A DNA stretch of 64,000 nt, taken from contig JAEBUN010000074.1 in the NCBI GenBank assembly GCA_023014365.1, forward strand, positions 22,253 through 86,252. The letters run 5' to 3'. Position 1 is the stretch's first letter; every line of letters begins with the position of its first letter. The notes under the pieces are model-generated. The model did not search any database, was not told where the DNA came from, and worked only from the letters and a program-made list of their open reading frames with translations. A program made the translations under genes and the position numbers. The stretch comes from Lepiota brunneoincarnata (lineage: Eukaryota; Basidiomycota; Agaricomycetes; Agaricales; Agaricaceae). Positions 46,673-58,620 of the stretch are shown piece after piece.

Positions 46673-47324
46673 TAAGATGGACAACATTAGGATCCAGCAC
46701 CTTTATATAAGCAACAAAGTCAACAACAACTCCTCACCACCACATTACCTTAAGCAAATTATGATTGCTGGAGAACATGTGTATGGAGTATAGGAAGAGG
46801 TCCTAAGAATTAGAAATTTGATAACTTCAACCATTGTTGACTAGTTACTCAATTTTTTATTATTATCATAATCAGCTTTAATTTGATAAATGTGTATGTT
46901 TTGCAAAAGAAAAGATTTTTCAGACAACCATTTTGTCAGCTTATAAATATGCTTATTAATACAACACATGATGCAATTGTATTGGCATCTGACCTGGTCA
47001 TGTGACCTTCCACTTCATCTACACAATCAAGTGATTTACAAGTCACAAGGCATGTGGGAAAATGCACAGGACATCACATTGTCACACATACTCAAGCCCA
47101 TGCTTAGCCTATCCAATGTACCCTCTTTGTCCTAATAGGGCCCTTTCAGACATCCTCTGGAGCTGCAGCTGTGCCCCTTTTTCTGAAAAAGCCAGTACAT
47201 TACTCCCATGGAGATCTTGTGCTTGAAGAAGATTTCAGATGGGCAATTTGTCTAGTCATGTGGTTGATAACCCTAACCCTGGTCTGCTTACATAAAGGTG
47301 CTGGATCCTAATGTCGTCCACCTT
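46673..47324. mobile_element. 652-bp non-autonomous inverted-repeat element
   Basis: Left end TAAGATGGACAACATTAGG and right end its near-perfect reverse complement, with ~37-bp inverted repeats extending through CAGCACCTTTATRTAAGC. No ORF of note inside, so MITE-like. It abuts the Tc1 remnant; a target duplication is not obvious. Confidence 0.75.
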
Positions 47325-48497
47325 AATTCATATCCCAGATTTGGTGAGATTCTGAAAGGATTAAGGGAGAAAGCGGCAATCGGGGGGGACCTTCAATCAA
47401 GGGTGAAGTATAGTGGTTTTAAAACTCACTGATGATCCCCACTTGGATCTTGAACAACCTTAGTCCCCCAAAAAGAAAAAAGCAAACAAACAAACAGCCA
47501 CGGAGCACCAGGGAATGATAACTCAAACAAAACAGATAACCACCCCGAAAGAGAGGGGGGAGCAATTTTAAGTGGATAGCACTCCATGCCCGATACCTTT
47601 TTGAAATTTATCTACGCCTCGTAAACTTAAGGAGAATATTTACATAAAGTGGCACATCAAGCCAAGCATATGTCTCACGGATCACTAGGATCCAAATGGA
47701 AGAATTGGATCCTAGTCAAGTTATCTCTCTACCTGAGGACTATGTACCACTATTTACATAGTGATGAAGCGCGATCTCGTTGCTATCTAGTAACATACAT
47801 GAAAATGGATAATAGACGGTGAGCAAAAACTGGCGTTTCAACAGAACTTCGATCCTGTAGACTCTCGTGAGGCTGGATATTGAATACACCTGAGGAATTT
47901 GAGTGCTCGGACATGCAAACAACCACTAAAGCCAGGTGAGCCAGGTGTACAAAATACGCCGGATTGGGCTCGGACCCAGGATTGGTTTCGGTGCCCACTT
48001 ATTGACGACAACCAACAAAAAAATCACGTCCCCATTTATGATAACAATTGAAGCTCACAAATCATTCTAGGTCGCATGTGATTGCATAATTGCAAATGTC
48101 CGATTACCCAATAAAATCGCGGTTCCGGGGATAACATGGGTCAATGGTATATAAACCCTTGGCTAGTGAGGAAAAGGGGGATTACAAAAGCAAAAAGCTC
48201 CAGCAGTATCTTAGATCTTCCAAAATCCTGCCTATAACGTGGCCGTTCTACAACGAGTTGGTGTAGAGATTATCCAGCAGACGTTGATAAAATATTCGGG
48301 GTATGACCGAATCTCATTTCTCTATTGATCCACTGATCGATCTCAACAGTGGGGCGGCATGGAAAGCCGGATACCAAACGTACCAGCACGAGAGGTGCAG
48401 AAAAATAAGAAACCAAAATCGGCAAAAAAGAGAACAGTGGCACGACAGAATCTCATTTCTCCTTTGATCTGCTGATTGATGCCTACAGTAGAACATT
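47325..48497. other. No recognised gene; short duplication
   Basis: Contains a ~55-bp direct repeat starting GAATCTCATTTCTC at 48310 and 48449 (both ending GCGGCAT). No coding region supported. Confidence 0.4.
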
Positions 48498-48821
48498 GCG
48501 GCATTAGAAAAAAAGGCGCAGGCACTCCGGGAGAAAGAGCAACGTGAATTCGCAAAAGTAATACAAAGGGCAGAAAGAGCAAAAAACGCAGAAAGAGCAA
48601 GGGAAGAAAAAGCAGCAAAGAAACAAAAGGCAGAAGCAAAGAGACAAAGAGCACGAGAGGCAGAAACAGCATTAACTGCAGAAAGAACAAAAAAAGCACT
48701 AGATTCACAAAATGCACTACAGGAACAAAAAGCACGGGAGTCACGAATAGCAATACAGTCACAACAGGAAGAAGGAAGAAAAAAACGAGCACCACTGTGG
48801 CGGCCTAGAATCGTTGACTAG
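48498..48821 (+). pseudogene. Charged coiled-coil ORF remnant
   Basis: 108 codons opening after a TAG with no ATG: AALEKKAQALREKEQ and a long Lys/Arg/Glu/Ala helix ending RPRIVD. This resembles the basic coiled-coil tail found at the C-terminus of many fungal pogo/Fot1-type DDE transposases, but the catalytic domain is not present, so it is a fragment or an unrelated coiled coil. Confidence 0.4.
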
Positions 48822-49077
48822 GGGAAAGGGAAATATTATTGATAGGTTATGATAAAGGGATGCATAATGTAAAAAAAAGTTTCCACAAAAACTACCAAGG
48901 TATAGTCCCAAAACAAAGCGCCTAGTAGATCGTCATCGACCTAGATTTTCCAATGGGTCTAGCAGAAGTAGCAGCAGCTGAGGAACTCTGGCCACCACCA
49001 CCGCCATCCTTTCCAATACCAACACCCGCCTTGACTGCAAGCGACATGCGAGCCCCCCTTGAGCTCGCAACAGGTCG

Positions 49078-49503
49078 CTAGTCAAAGCCATAGCTGCCCA
49101 CAGCACTCGAGAGCCTTAGTAATTCCTGCAACTTCTTCGCAGTCCTCGTCCGCTCCTCCACCTCCCCTTCTATTAGAGCATACCCGGCAGCGGTGACTGA
49201 AACGTCGATCCTTGCAAGCCTCTTGTAAAATCCAGGGCCCTGCTCAAGCTTGAGAGTGAGAAAATCCTCCAAAGCAGTACAAACATCAAATGACATCATC
49301 CTCGTAGCACTGCATGGATAGTGGATCGATGGGTGATCCAGCGAGGTTGGAAATGGTTTTGACAATGCTGTCGACGGGGAAGAAGGGGGCGATGTGCAGC
49401 TTACGGAGTTTTTAGAGCGGAGTTTCAGAGGGCTTGGCAAAGAGGCTGTCGTTGGGGACAGCCGTAGTGAGAACTTGTCGACGGTGGGACCCACGGTGGC
49501 CAT
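49078..49503 (-). CDS. Hypothetical protein
   Basis: 141 codons, ATG start. Low-complexity Ser/Pro N-terminal half, then an amphipathic C-terminal part (FYKRLARIDVSVTAAGYALI and EERTRTAKKLQELLRLS) that could form helices. No family recognised and no intron required. Nearest neighbours are transposon remnants, so it may not be expressed. Confidence 0.35.
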   Translation of the reverse strand: MATVGPTVDKFSLRLSPTTASLPSPLKLRSKNSVSCTSPPSSPSTALSKPFPTSLDHPSIHYPCSATRMMSFDVCTALEDFLTLKLEQGPGFYKRLARIDVSVTAAGYALIEGEVEERTRTAKKLQELLRLSSAVGSYGFD

Positions 49504-50423
49504 GATCCCCTCAGTACAGGATCAGTTAAAATCCCCGTTCTCGTGGTAGCAGCTGCCGAGATCGAGCACTTGTCAGCGACAAACGATGGGGGTAGTGGCC
49601 CATTGCTCGTCTCCGAGATGGGTGTCTCGGATAGTGAGTCTCTAAAGGGTGGGGATCCGGAGTAGGGAAGGGAGAATCCAGCACATTCTCATCGCATCAA
49701 ACAAATGGGATGTATGGTACGCCCTGGAGCTCCGGTGCGTGCAGCTCAGAGCAGGCGATGCAGTCGGGTGAGAGCTCTTTGAGGTTTGAGCACGAAGGAG
49801 TGATAGATTGCTAGGAGGACTGCGAAATGGTCCTGTTTGCTTCTGTTTGGTCAGCCTTCGCTTGAGATTCAACGTCACCAGAATCGAGAACTGCTGTAAA
49901 GCTGCCCGTCCGTATGATCCCCCTGCTATTAACCCCTGGTCTGTTACTCGTTCGAACGAGACGCACAATATTTATAAATACAATGACAATGACCTGTCGC
50001 CCAGGAGCACCTGCTTCGAAAATAACATAACTAGAGGTCCGTGACCGAGTGGTTCCTTACAAAAAGTGCTAGGGCGGTGGTCGCAGAGCAGACCTTGGAT
50101 GCAGACCCTGAGTGCTAAATCGAAAATTCCCCCAGATCTTACACTCATAGATCAGCACCTTATTCATAGAATTAGGATTTGAGAGCTACAAATACACGGA
50201 GGGCATACAAACTTCCTATCGAAACTTAGCTTTCTGAAACGAGTACTAGACCGAAATCCTTTTTACCTCTACTTCAACTTCCTGACTACACCTCAGCGCT
50301 GGCGAGGTCCATTTGAGGCGACACCGGGCGAATTGCTCTGAACAGGAGGCACACATCCCGCTGGGGTAGGCGGGCTCGCCAGTGGCCCGCAGTGACCTGT
50401 CGCTTTGGTACCAGTAGGGAAAA
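49504..50423. other. No supported gene
   Basis: Minus-strand ORF 49642-49968 is short and of odd composition. Near 50037-50110 there is a GACCGAGTGG word like a tRNA A box, without a convincing B box or clover-leaf. Otherwise nothing. Confidence 0.35.
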
Positions 50424-51367
50424 CTAGGGGATCAACAAATTCAACACAAGGAATCGCCATGGTAATTCAAACGACGCACCTAGTTTAACGTCCACTTTTA
50501 CACCATCCGCAATCGTAGCACCGGACTTGTCTAATGAATTTGTTAGTCCCCATCTGGGTCCTCTCGCCAAAGAGGACTGACTGATGAAGCCTGCCCAAGT
50601 AGCTCCCTCGCCTTGAAAAGAAATAAAAATAAGCACTGAGAAATTACCACTTTTCTCACTCTCCATACCCGAATTTTCACCGGAGGGCATACACCTGGTA
50701 GCAGCAAATACGCCTCCTTCGTCATTCGTATTCTTGGGTTGCTCATCACAGCTCCAGCCTTCGTGGATGCGTGTCAAATTCGGAAATAAAAAAACCAGCG
50801 TGCCAGAGGCACTCAGTTGAGGGGTAGCATATATGTATGTACATACTGGTGTTCGGGTTTTTGGGCCATCCAGTCTGGGGGGTCGTTGCACTGCACCTGT
50901 TGGGGGACTTGCAGTCCGATTGTGAACGGAGGTTTGCGCTTCGATTGACAGTGACCGTCCAGGGGTTAGTCCTTGCGGTTTTGCCTTGTGGTGATTTTCG
51001 TGAGTTACTTGTACCTTGGAATCGTTTGATGTTGATAGAACTCACAGTAGACGAAGTAACACCAATTGATACAGACATTCGGATACCTGATACCAGGTCA
51101 GTAGGGTAACAGTAGAGTACGGTGTGGGCCGGTGTAGTACCTTGAACAATCAATATTGTACACGGGGTTCGCCTCAGGAGCGAGAGCCTCGTCACTGATG
51201 CTCAACGAGTTGAGCAAATCCGTAAGGTCACTAAGAATGCAGCGATCAGCATCATGGCCGCAAGAGGAGCTATTGAGAATGGGTACTTGATCGCTACCCC
51301 CGCAACGCAAACGGCGAGGGAGAAAAAGGCGACGAGGAGAGTTTTTAACATCTTTGAGAAACTTCAA
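50424..51367 (-). CDS. Possible spliced hypothetical gene
   Basis: Minus-strand open blocks can be joined through GT-AG introns (one about 51105-51165 ending GGTATCAG, one about 50612-50668 ending TTTCAAG) and end at a TAG at 50424-50426. Protein-like segments include SGTLVFLFPNLTRIHEGW and GVKVDVKLGASFELPW. The start is uncertain: the first block opens with TTG, not ATG. The plus strand also has an open frame at 50837-51109. I recognise no domain on either strand. Confidence 0.25.
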
Positions 51368-52573
51368 CTGCGGGGGCTCGTGTTCTGCAGATCATGATAG
51401 TGTCCTCTACGGGGCTATATACCAGTACAAGCGTCTGATGGTGCGCCCCGTGGTTATTGTGCTCTGACAGAAGCAAGTTGATCTAATAGTCATCGAGAAC
51501 GGCTGGGTGGTCATTTTAGCTTCTTTGCGAATAGCGGCTGAGGCTGATGCTTGTCAATTTGTAAGCCCCTAATTCAACTGTTCCCTCTAACCCTCCTTAG
51601 AGGTGACACATTGAACGCCCATTACCGGATATTGACAACTTGGCTCAAGGATCTACGTCCGTCTCTACCGTTCGCGCGAGCACAACATGTTCTGTGGCTT
51701 CGGACGCGATATGGTACAAGGTACAGATCAAAGGTACCATGATGGCGCTGGCGGCACTTCTTGTTACAAACGCCCATAACTCGGCGCCGTTCTCTCCTTA
51801 GGATCAGACTAGCCTTCTCACTTTCGTCTTCTTACTTCCCTACAGCCTCGCTGTGGCGTGCATAACTAGAGACACGGGCTCTACATGGAGTTCGGCCTAG
51901 TCCCAATGCTGTGAGCCTTTTGTTATTAGGCAGTGCTGTAAGATTAAATAGTTCCCCGGACATCGTCCATGGCTCGCTCTGAAGAACCTAGAAGACCTGT
52001 CTTCTGCTCCGTAAGCTCAGCTGAACGAGGGACGACCTACGATTGGCAGTTGGTCACAGTGCGATACTATAGTAAAACTTGTGCCTGGCATTAGTGCATT
52101 TTTGTTGGCGGTGTGGTGAGGGTATAGAGCAACCGCCCGGAATTAGCGTCAAGCCCAAGCCCAGGAAGAATAGCTTCCCGTAGAGCATCCACCCGAGTAT
52201 CCTTGAACAAGGCCAGTTCCCTGACCTTACCGGGCAATTCGTACTTCTGTTTCGCCTCCTCTCTACAACCATCTGAACCTATTACTCACCAGAGTAATAG
52301 TTTGGGTTTATTATTGATAGCTCTCGACAGCCAGTGCCACACTCATCTAGTGCTAGAAGTGGACCTCTACCAGACCTTAACCAAGTCCAGCTGTCTAAGC
52401 CTCATTCATCAAATACTTCGGGTGAACCTAGTCGGATCTAGAACTCGAGTCCTCAAGTGCATAAATCTTATGGGTTTTTAACCCGTAAAGACCGGACATA
52501 CGTATCTGATATCTCATACAGTAATCAAGGGTTGGATAGCTATCTTCATACCTGATTCTCCTCCTTTCTCTCA
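51368..52573. other. No supported gene
   Basis: Only short unsupported ORFs on both strands; no recognisable motif. It separates the uncertain gene from ADI1 and includes the ADI1 3' UTR. Confidence 0.4.
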
Positions 52574-53359
52574 TCAGGCGCCGACACCAATTGCCTTGAG
52601 ATAGTTGACACGGAAAGGATTGGCGTCTGTTTCTTCGCTACGATTATGTGGAATCCATTTGGGCTCGTCCTGGAGAATACCGCATAAAAAATGAACAACC
52701 GAGCAGTGAGGTCGACACTCGAAAAAAAACAGACCTGGAAGAGCCGCATAGTTTTGATAAAGTCCCCCTCATCAAGAGTGAAGCGGTGATAAATTCCAGA
52801 AGGAACGACAAGAAGATCACCAGGAGAAACAGCAAGACGGATCCATGCATCCGAAGGGGATTCTGTAGAATGGGGGCATTTTTGCTCATTACCGGGGGGG
52901 TGCGAGCCGTGAAAGGGAGGATGATAACGCACCACGAACATCAAAGAACCCACTCCCTTCGAGGATGTACCGAATTTCCTCATCCTCATGCATATGCCTG
53001 AGCCACATCAGTATATCACAACGTCTACAGGACACGCATCGCCCACTCGTGGAAGAAAGTCTTGAGTTTCTCATCATACATCTATGATGTACGTAATCAG
53101 GTATAAATGAATAAGAACATCCAGGTCCAGCGCAACTCACATCACCCAACCCGGTCTTGGAGACGTTGAGCATGTCCCTGTGCTTGTAGCCCTTCTCGTT
53201 TGCGAGGGCATCTATCTTGGGCTCATGGCCCTCGACCGGGATATGCCAGTACTTGACGTTGATGGACTTGAGGGTCTCGTCGGAAACAGGGCGGGAGGGA
53301 ATATAGTCATGTGGGAGGCGCTGGTCAGTGGGCAAGTTGTCAAAGTAGTATGCACGCAT
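52574..53359 (-). CDS. ADI1: Acireductone dioxygenase (methionine salvage)
   Basis: Converts acireductone and O2 to formate and the 2-keto precursor of methionine in the methionine salvage pathway; cytosolic cupin metalloenzyme. Exon 1 starts at ATG 53359 ([14 protein letters not shown]) and ends GLGD; short introns follow, with exons giving [11 protein letters not shown], then [21 protein letters not shown], then [23 protein letters not shown], and a last exon from [10 protein letters not shown] to the stop at 52574. The metal ligands are visible as HxHx4E (HMHEDEE) and the later His in GIYHRF; the first His codon lies right after a spliced Glu codon. Intron sites are GT-AG and 45-75 bp. Length about 180 residues, normal for the family. 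No neighbour belongs to the pathway. Confidence 0.93.
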
Positions 53360-53991
53360 TGTGGGAGGCCTGACGGAGGAGATGCGATGCGATGATGCAT
53401 TCTGCTTATCATAGACCCCCTTCAGCGGTCCGTGTGACGGTTGTTCATGTGACCAGCGACTTTAGGAGCTCCGCAGAGCACAGTTATGGATTGGTGGTGA
53501 GTAGCGAGAAGCTCTTCGAGACTTCTCTTCGCGCAAGAACATGAGCTGGTGGGAGAGAATATATCATCTATGGCTGGAACATATCATCCAGAACCCCACT
53601 CGAACAAGTTTTACTCAGCGGTGTGTTTACCTGGTGTCGTGAACTTTCGCTTCCGAATAATGCCAGAATATGGGCCTGATGCGCCCTCTGCTGGGGCTGA
53701 CCTAGGTTGATGCTTAATCAATAACTGCCCTTAGCAGGGGTAGGTAGCAGGCATATTATGAAATATTCAGTATAACGAGGAGAACTCCCTATTGTATTGA
53801 GCTAGTGTGGGGTATCACACCATGGTTTAATATTCCCTATCAAGGGCAACCAGGTTAGCCTGAGGAATATGCAGATCGGGATGGTAAACATACAAATTCG
53901 GACTTTTTTATCAGAGCTTGCTGTTACAAGAAGGTCCCCTGAATGACTCAGATCGATTGAACTGACTAAGAATGTTGTAAGACGAAATCCT
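53360..53991. other. Intergenic, ADI1 promoter side
   Basis: No ORF with support; contains the upstream region of ADI1 and the 3' end of the TUP1-like gene. Confidence 0.5.
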
Positions 53992-55411
53992 TCAAGTCAA
54001 GAATAACAAACCCATGCCCCAGCGGCGGGCAAGCCTAAACTGCACAGCTGCATTTCTTGTATCCCAAAAATGCACACCACCATCTTCTGATCCAGAAATG
54101 GCCCAATTTCCATCATGAGAAATGGTAACAAAGTAGCTAAAATTCTAAATGAGCAAGATGTTAACACTAGGAGTCAGATGGACTTTATCTATCAGAGGGG
54201 CAGCTGCTGATCAAACATACCTTATAGCTGGTAAACATAGTGCGAGGGCAGCCCTTCCTTGACCTCTTCCTATCCCTCCCTCTCCTTTCCACCACGTCCA
54301 GCCGACCGCCGAGCGCACTAACATCCCAATACATCAACGGCGCACCCAGATTGCCACCCACAAGTCCCCTTCCATCCTGTGTGAAGGTAATAGTATCGGC
54401 ACGGCCTCTTGGTCCCTCCCGGCTTGGAGGTCCTTGTAACCTCTCCAATAGTCGGCTGGTGCGGATATCCCAGATCCTCACAACGAAATCAGTGCTACCA
54501 GCAGCAACATACTGACCATTGGGACTAACTGCGGCAGAAAGAACCGATGCTTTATCGATACCCGAGCCGTATTCATTAATGGGGAGAATTTTTGAGGTGT
54601 CGTCAATGATGTCCCAAATCCTAACGAATCCCTCTCCACAGCACGAAGCAATCAAACGACCATCGGGTGAGAAGTTGAGGGACATGGTCCCCTCTCGGGG
54701 TTCGTCAAAGAATTTGTGAATGCATTTCTTTGTGATATCCCAAACCTGATGGACCTGAGCTGGTGACAGAGAAGGAGGAATGCTGGAGATGGTGACATAC
54801 CCGAGTTCGCTTGTCGCTGGCTCCCGTCGCGAGGTACTTCTGGTCTGGGCTAAAACGAGCGCAGAGAATATACGCGCCACCTGCTTCGCCGCTAATATCT
54901 ATATCTGCAAGCACGCTGGGAGTCATAAGCACTGCAGTCAACCGCTACATTAATGAGTACGGACATACCAAATCTTTTGGCCGGTTTTTGTATTATACAC
55001 CCGCATAGCTTCCTTGCATCCTGTGGCTAGATACTTTTCGTCCCTCGAGAATGTCACACATGCAGCCGACCTGTGATAGCAACATAAATACAACCTCAGG
55101 CACCGGAATAAGGACGTTTACCCCTCGTGCATCAAAGTATGAGCCAAGCTGATATCCAGCTGCCTCTTTACCCTTGGGTTGAAGATCACGTTCCAGTCAT
55201 GGAAATCCTTTCTGAACTGCGGGGGAATCGCATCGGGATCAACAAGACCTCCCGGAAAATCTGTGTCGACATTTGTTGAAGGTCCGTGACTGACAATGAC
55301 CGCATCGGGTGCTGTGGGAGGAGAGTCCCTTTTTGCGGATAGACCGACAGACGGAGGCAAGCCGCGGTCCTCTCCTTCCGGGTCTACGTCCATCGGCGGT
55401 GGTATGTCCAT
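53992..55411 (-). CDS. TUP1-like WD40 protein, truncated at both ends
   Basis: Resembles the C-terminal propeller of the Tup1 general corepressor. ATG at 55411; the Tup1-typical NPRVKRQLDISLAHTLMHEG leads into blade 1 (CVTFSRDEKYLATG), then blades with FSPDQKYLATGASDKRTRVWD, LNFSPDGRLIASCCGEGFVRIWD, AAVSPNGQYVAAGSTDFVVRIWD, a blade ending APLMYWDVSALGG and FVTISHDGNWAISGSEDGG. Introns lie near 55080, 54960, 54770 and 54170. The protein stops at RRWGMGLLFLT, about one blade short, and lacks the N-terminal tetramerisation helices and Ssn6-binding region. The GH dipeptides of several blades are replaced. Likely a diverged paralogue, perhaps non-functional as a corepressor; the true TUP1 would be elsewhere. 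Confidence 0.82.
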
Positions 55412-55743
55412 TGGGTATTACCGCGGTGTGGGATCAACGCTCTATAGGGCGCTAATCCTGGCCTGGAGCGCCGCAAATGTAACATATCATTTCCCACACG
55501 GCATCCAGGGGCGTACCAATAACTGACTCTGGACCTGTGGCATGAAAATGTATTTTTGCAAACTACTAGCAATTTTTTGGGGAGGGAGGGACCATTTGTG
55601 ACATGCTTTCTTCCTTCTACCCTTTGTGTCATATGGTATCCGATCGTCGGGACTGGTGATATCAATTATTAATTGAAATTCCTCGTATCTGATCCGGAAG
55701 TTAACCCAGCACTCCCGTGCAAAGTCCCTCAACGAGAAGCGGT
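55412..55743. other. Short intergenic spacer
   Basis: Between the TUP1-like start and the TRL1 stop. A minus-strand ORF (55487-55747) starts at an ATG overlapping the TRL1 stop codon (ATGA) but has no recognised domain. Confidence 0.4.
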
Positions 55744-58556
55744 TCATGAAAACAACCCCTTCAACCGACCGCCAACAACAATGCCACCCCCATCCAACTC
55801 AGTCTCCCAAATCCCCTCTTTCCCTTCCTTCTCATCCCTCCACTTCTCAACAAGCGCCTTCCCCTCAACAGGAGAAATACTCGCATTCTCCGTCCCTACC
55901 GTCACATGTAACCTCCTCTTCGTCACCTCAGGCAACCCATCCAAGAACTTCTTGCCCGTCTCGTCGTCTTCCCCATTATCGGCGAGCTCAAGACTTTCAA
56001 TAGTCAACACCATCACCCGTCCATCCCACAATACCTTCCCCAATTTGCATCGAAACAGAGGCGGAACCTTTAGCGCGTTAACATCCTGGCACAAACGCCA
56101 CAGGTCCCCCTCCAGCGGAAGCGAGTTCTGATGAACAATAGTAATATGTGGTCGATGGGTCACCCTCTTCGCGCTCTTGAGCTTCTCCCAAAACGCAGCA
56201 CCATCGTCCTCCTGTCGATCAAATACACCCTCCAACACTTCCCTCACATCCATCTCAGGCAACACCCCAAAGTACCTCGGCTCCGTCTTCTTCTCCTTCT
56301 CCTTCTCCTTCTCCTTCTTGACCTCCTCGGCTTTCTTCAAAGCAGGCACATACGCACCCACCATCGCGCACCCCTCCCGAATCCTCTCCTCATTCGGCTT
56401 CTCCCCACCAAGCAACCCATCAGGCCCACCAAGAACTTTCCACAGCCCATCCACCGCCTTCCTCACCATCGTAGCCAAATCATCCTCCACATCCATATCC
56501 ACACACGCATCCACCTCCGCATCCGCAAGCTCCTCCGTAGAATCGATAAACCGCCAAATGACATCCTCATGCGAACGCGCGAGCGACACATCGGGTGTGA
56601 GTGTTTGGTGGTTGGCTCCCCTGCTGACGACCCTGTCTGAGCAGATGCGATGGATCGTTGCGGGGGGTTTGTCGAGGGACCAGTTAAGTGCGATAAGTTG
56701 AATAGGTGGAGAGTATTTTGCGACGGCTTCGCGCAGTTGTTGGCGGTGTTGTTTGAGGTGATTGTTTCTAGTTGGCACGGGGCTAAGTATTGTGTAATAG
56801 GGATGAGGGATAAGGAGAGAAACGCACTTGTCCGCGATAACAACATCGTGGTCTTTTAGCAGCCCAATGACATTTTTGACAAACATGGGAGCAGGCTTTT
56901 TAGCACGGACATCGTCACTCTGGGTATGTCCGAAGCCGAAAATATGAGCAAGCGCAACGGCCACAGAAGTTTTCCCTACAACCCCATATCAGCTTCAACA
57001 CTCGATCGTGGGTCAAAACAGCTACTCACCACATCCAGGAATTGCAACAGGCACAATGATCGCCTTTTCAAACTTTTTCTTCTGCTCCTGCTTCTCTTCT
57101 TCCTCCTCTTCCTTCAACTTTGCACTTTCCCCCTCCTCCTCCAACCACTTCAAAAACCTCTCCCTCGTAGCAATAATCCCATGTCCCTTCGTATACCCAC
57201 TGAACGCACTCTTGTCTTTCTTAATCTCCTCAATCACCCACTTGACATACACTTTTGTTTCCTTCCGCCTCATCTTGCTCTTGGGCAACATCGAAGCACT
57301 CATCGGCCCCTTGGTCGTCAACAACATCTTGGTCACCTCTCTCCAATCCCGATACATCATATACGGCTCATCAAACTTGACTTTGAAAAAAAAGGAAGAG
57401 CCGGGGGCGTATGGTGACTGTCCCTTGGACACCGAGGAGGAGGAGCGTTTACCACCACGTCTAACACCCTCTGTAGGCGGCTCAGTAACCCGCGTGCGCA
57501 CAACAAACCCTTCGACAGCCTCTCCCTCCCATTCGCCCACCTCGGCGATGTGCGACGTGAATTCGCGTACCTCGGAAATGGACTGTAGTATATGCGTCTT
57601 GGTTTTGATGAACCCCCACTCGTCAGCAAATGCATCTACGATCTCGTGTGACATCGTCTGGAACGACTTGGTCGCGACGTTGAGTCCGTGCAAGTGCAGA
57701 CCCGTGCGTTCAGGCGGATAAGCCAACACATGCTCCTCAAACGAGTCGTCACAGAGCTAAAAAAAAAAAAAAGATCATCATCAACAAACGCTCATCCCAT
57801 AAGAGAGAGAAAGAAAGAAAGAGAGCAAACCTCAGCAACAGCGGTCCAATTCTCCGCCCAAAGCCTCGCAGCAAACTCCTCCTCAGTCCTCCCCTTTTCT
57901 TCCAAATACCGCCTCAACCACATCTCACCCGCCTGCGCATGACTCATCTCAACACCCGCTATAGGTCCAATAGAATGTTTAGACGTGATAATAAGCTTGG
58001 AAGGCGTCAGCGCCGCAATGAAGATGATGCATCCGTTGGATTTGAGGGAGAGCGTGTATGGCGGCGCGGTGTGTGCTTCTAGGGCTTCCCACTATATTTC
58101 AACCATAAGCACGAAAAGAACGGGGGAGTACAAGTTTTTTTTTTTTTTGGTTTCACGTACAGTTGTCCATGGCACCTCACCAATGTTGAAAAACTTGTCA
58201 TAGCCTCTAGCAACGATCCTATATCGCACGCCAGCACGATCTTGATCTTGCTCATCCATCTGGGTGCTAAACAACCCTCGGGCAAGAGTGGGAAACGGTG
58301 AAGGTATATCATAGTACTTGAATTCATTGAGCTTCCAGCTACGAATGAGGGTATTAGGCTCAGTAGGTGCGGGATAAACCGACGAGCGGACGAGCTTCGG
58401 CGATTTTTTTTCAAGCGCGGCGAGATCCGCGATCAGCTGCGCGTCTTCAGTCAAGAAACTAGGAGGAGGCATCGTGTGCGATGCGAATAGGCGACGGAAA
58501 AGGAGTGTGGTGGTGGTAGTGGGTGTGAAGAAGCGAGTTCTTATGATAGTGTTCAT
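55744..58556 (-). CDS. TRL1: Fungal tRNA ligase (adenylyltransferase-kinase-CPDase)
   Basis: Seals tRNA exons after intron removal (and HAC1-type mRNA in the unfolded protein response). ATG at 58556 starts an N-terminus with possible mitochondrial-like Arg/Thr content. The adenylyltransferase domain includes ARGYDKFFNIGEVPWTT and SLKSNGCIIFIA, whose Lys is the expected adenylated residue. The polynucleotide kinase P-loop IPGCGKTSVAVALA is split by an intron at 57027. The cyclic phosphodiesterase domain carries the two HxT motifs, PHITIVH and LHVTVGT. Introns fall near 58155-58095, 57830-57760, 57027-56980 and 56828-56770, all GT-AG. A Lys/Glu-rich low-complexity linker lies between kinase and CPD. 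Length (about 840 residues) is normal. All three catalytic modules look intact. Confidence 0.93.
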
Positions 58557-58620
58557 GGGTTACGTGGGATGACTAGGGATATGTCGCTACATGACTAAAC
58601 CTTATCTTATCTTATCTAGG
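58557..58620. other. 64-bp spacer between ATG18 stop and TRL1 start
   Basis: Very short gap between two genes on the same strand; contains a short TATCT-type repeat. The TRL1 promoter must overlap it or the ATG18 3' end. Confidence 0.6.

Noticed and set aside
48343..48795. Leu/Phe-rich minus-strand ORF that looks like a membrane protein
   Set aside because: Reverse-strand shadow of the Lys/Glu/Ala coiled-coil frame at 48498-48821.
50037..50110. tRNA-like A-box word (GACCGAGTGG)
   Set aside because: No matching B box or clover-leaf pairing within 90 bp; at best a decayed tRNA-derived repeat.
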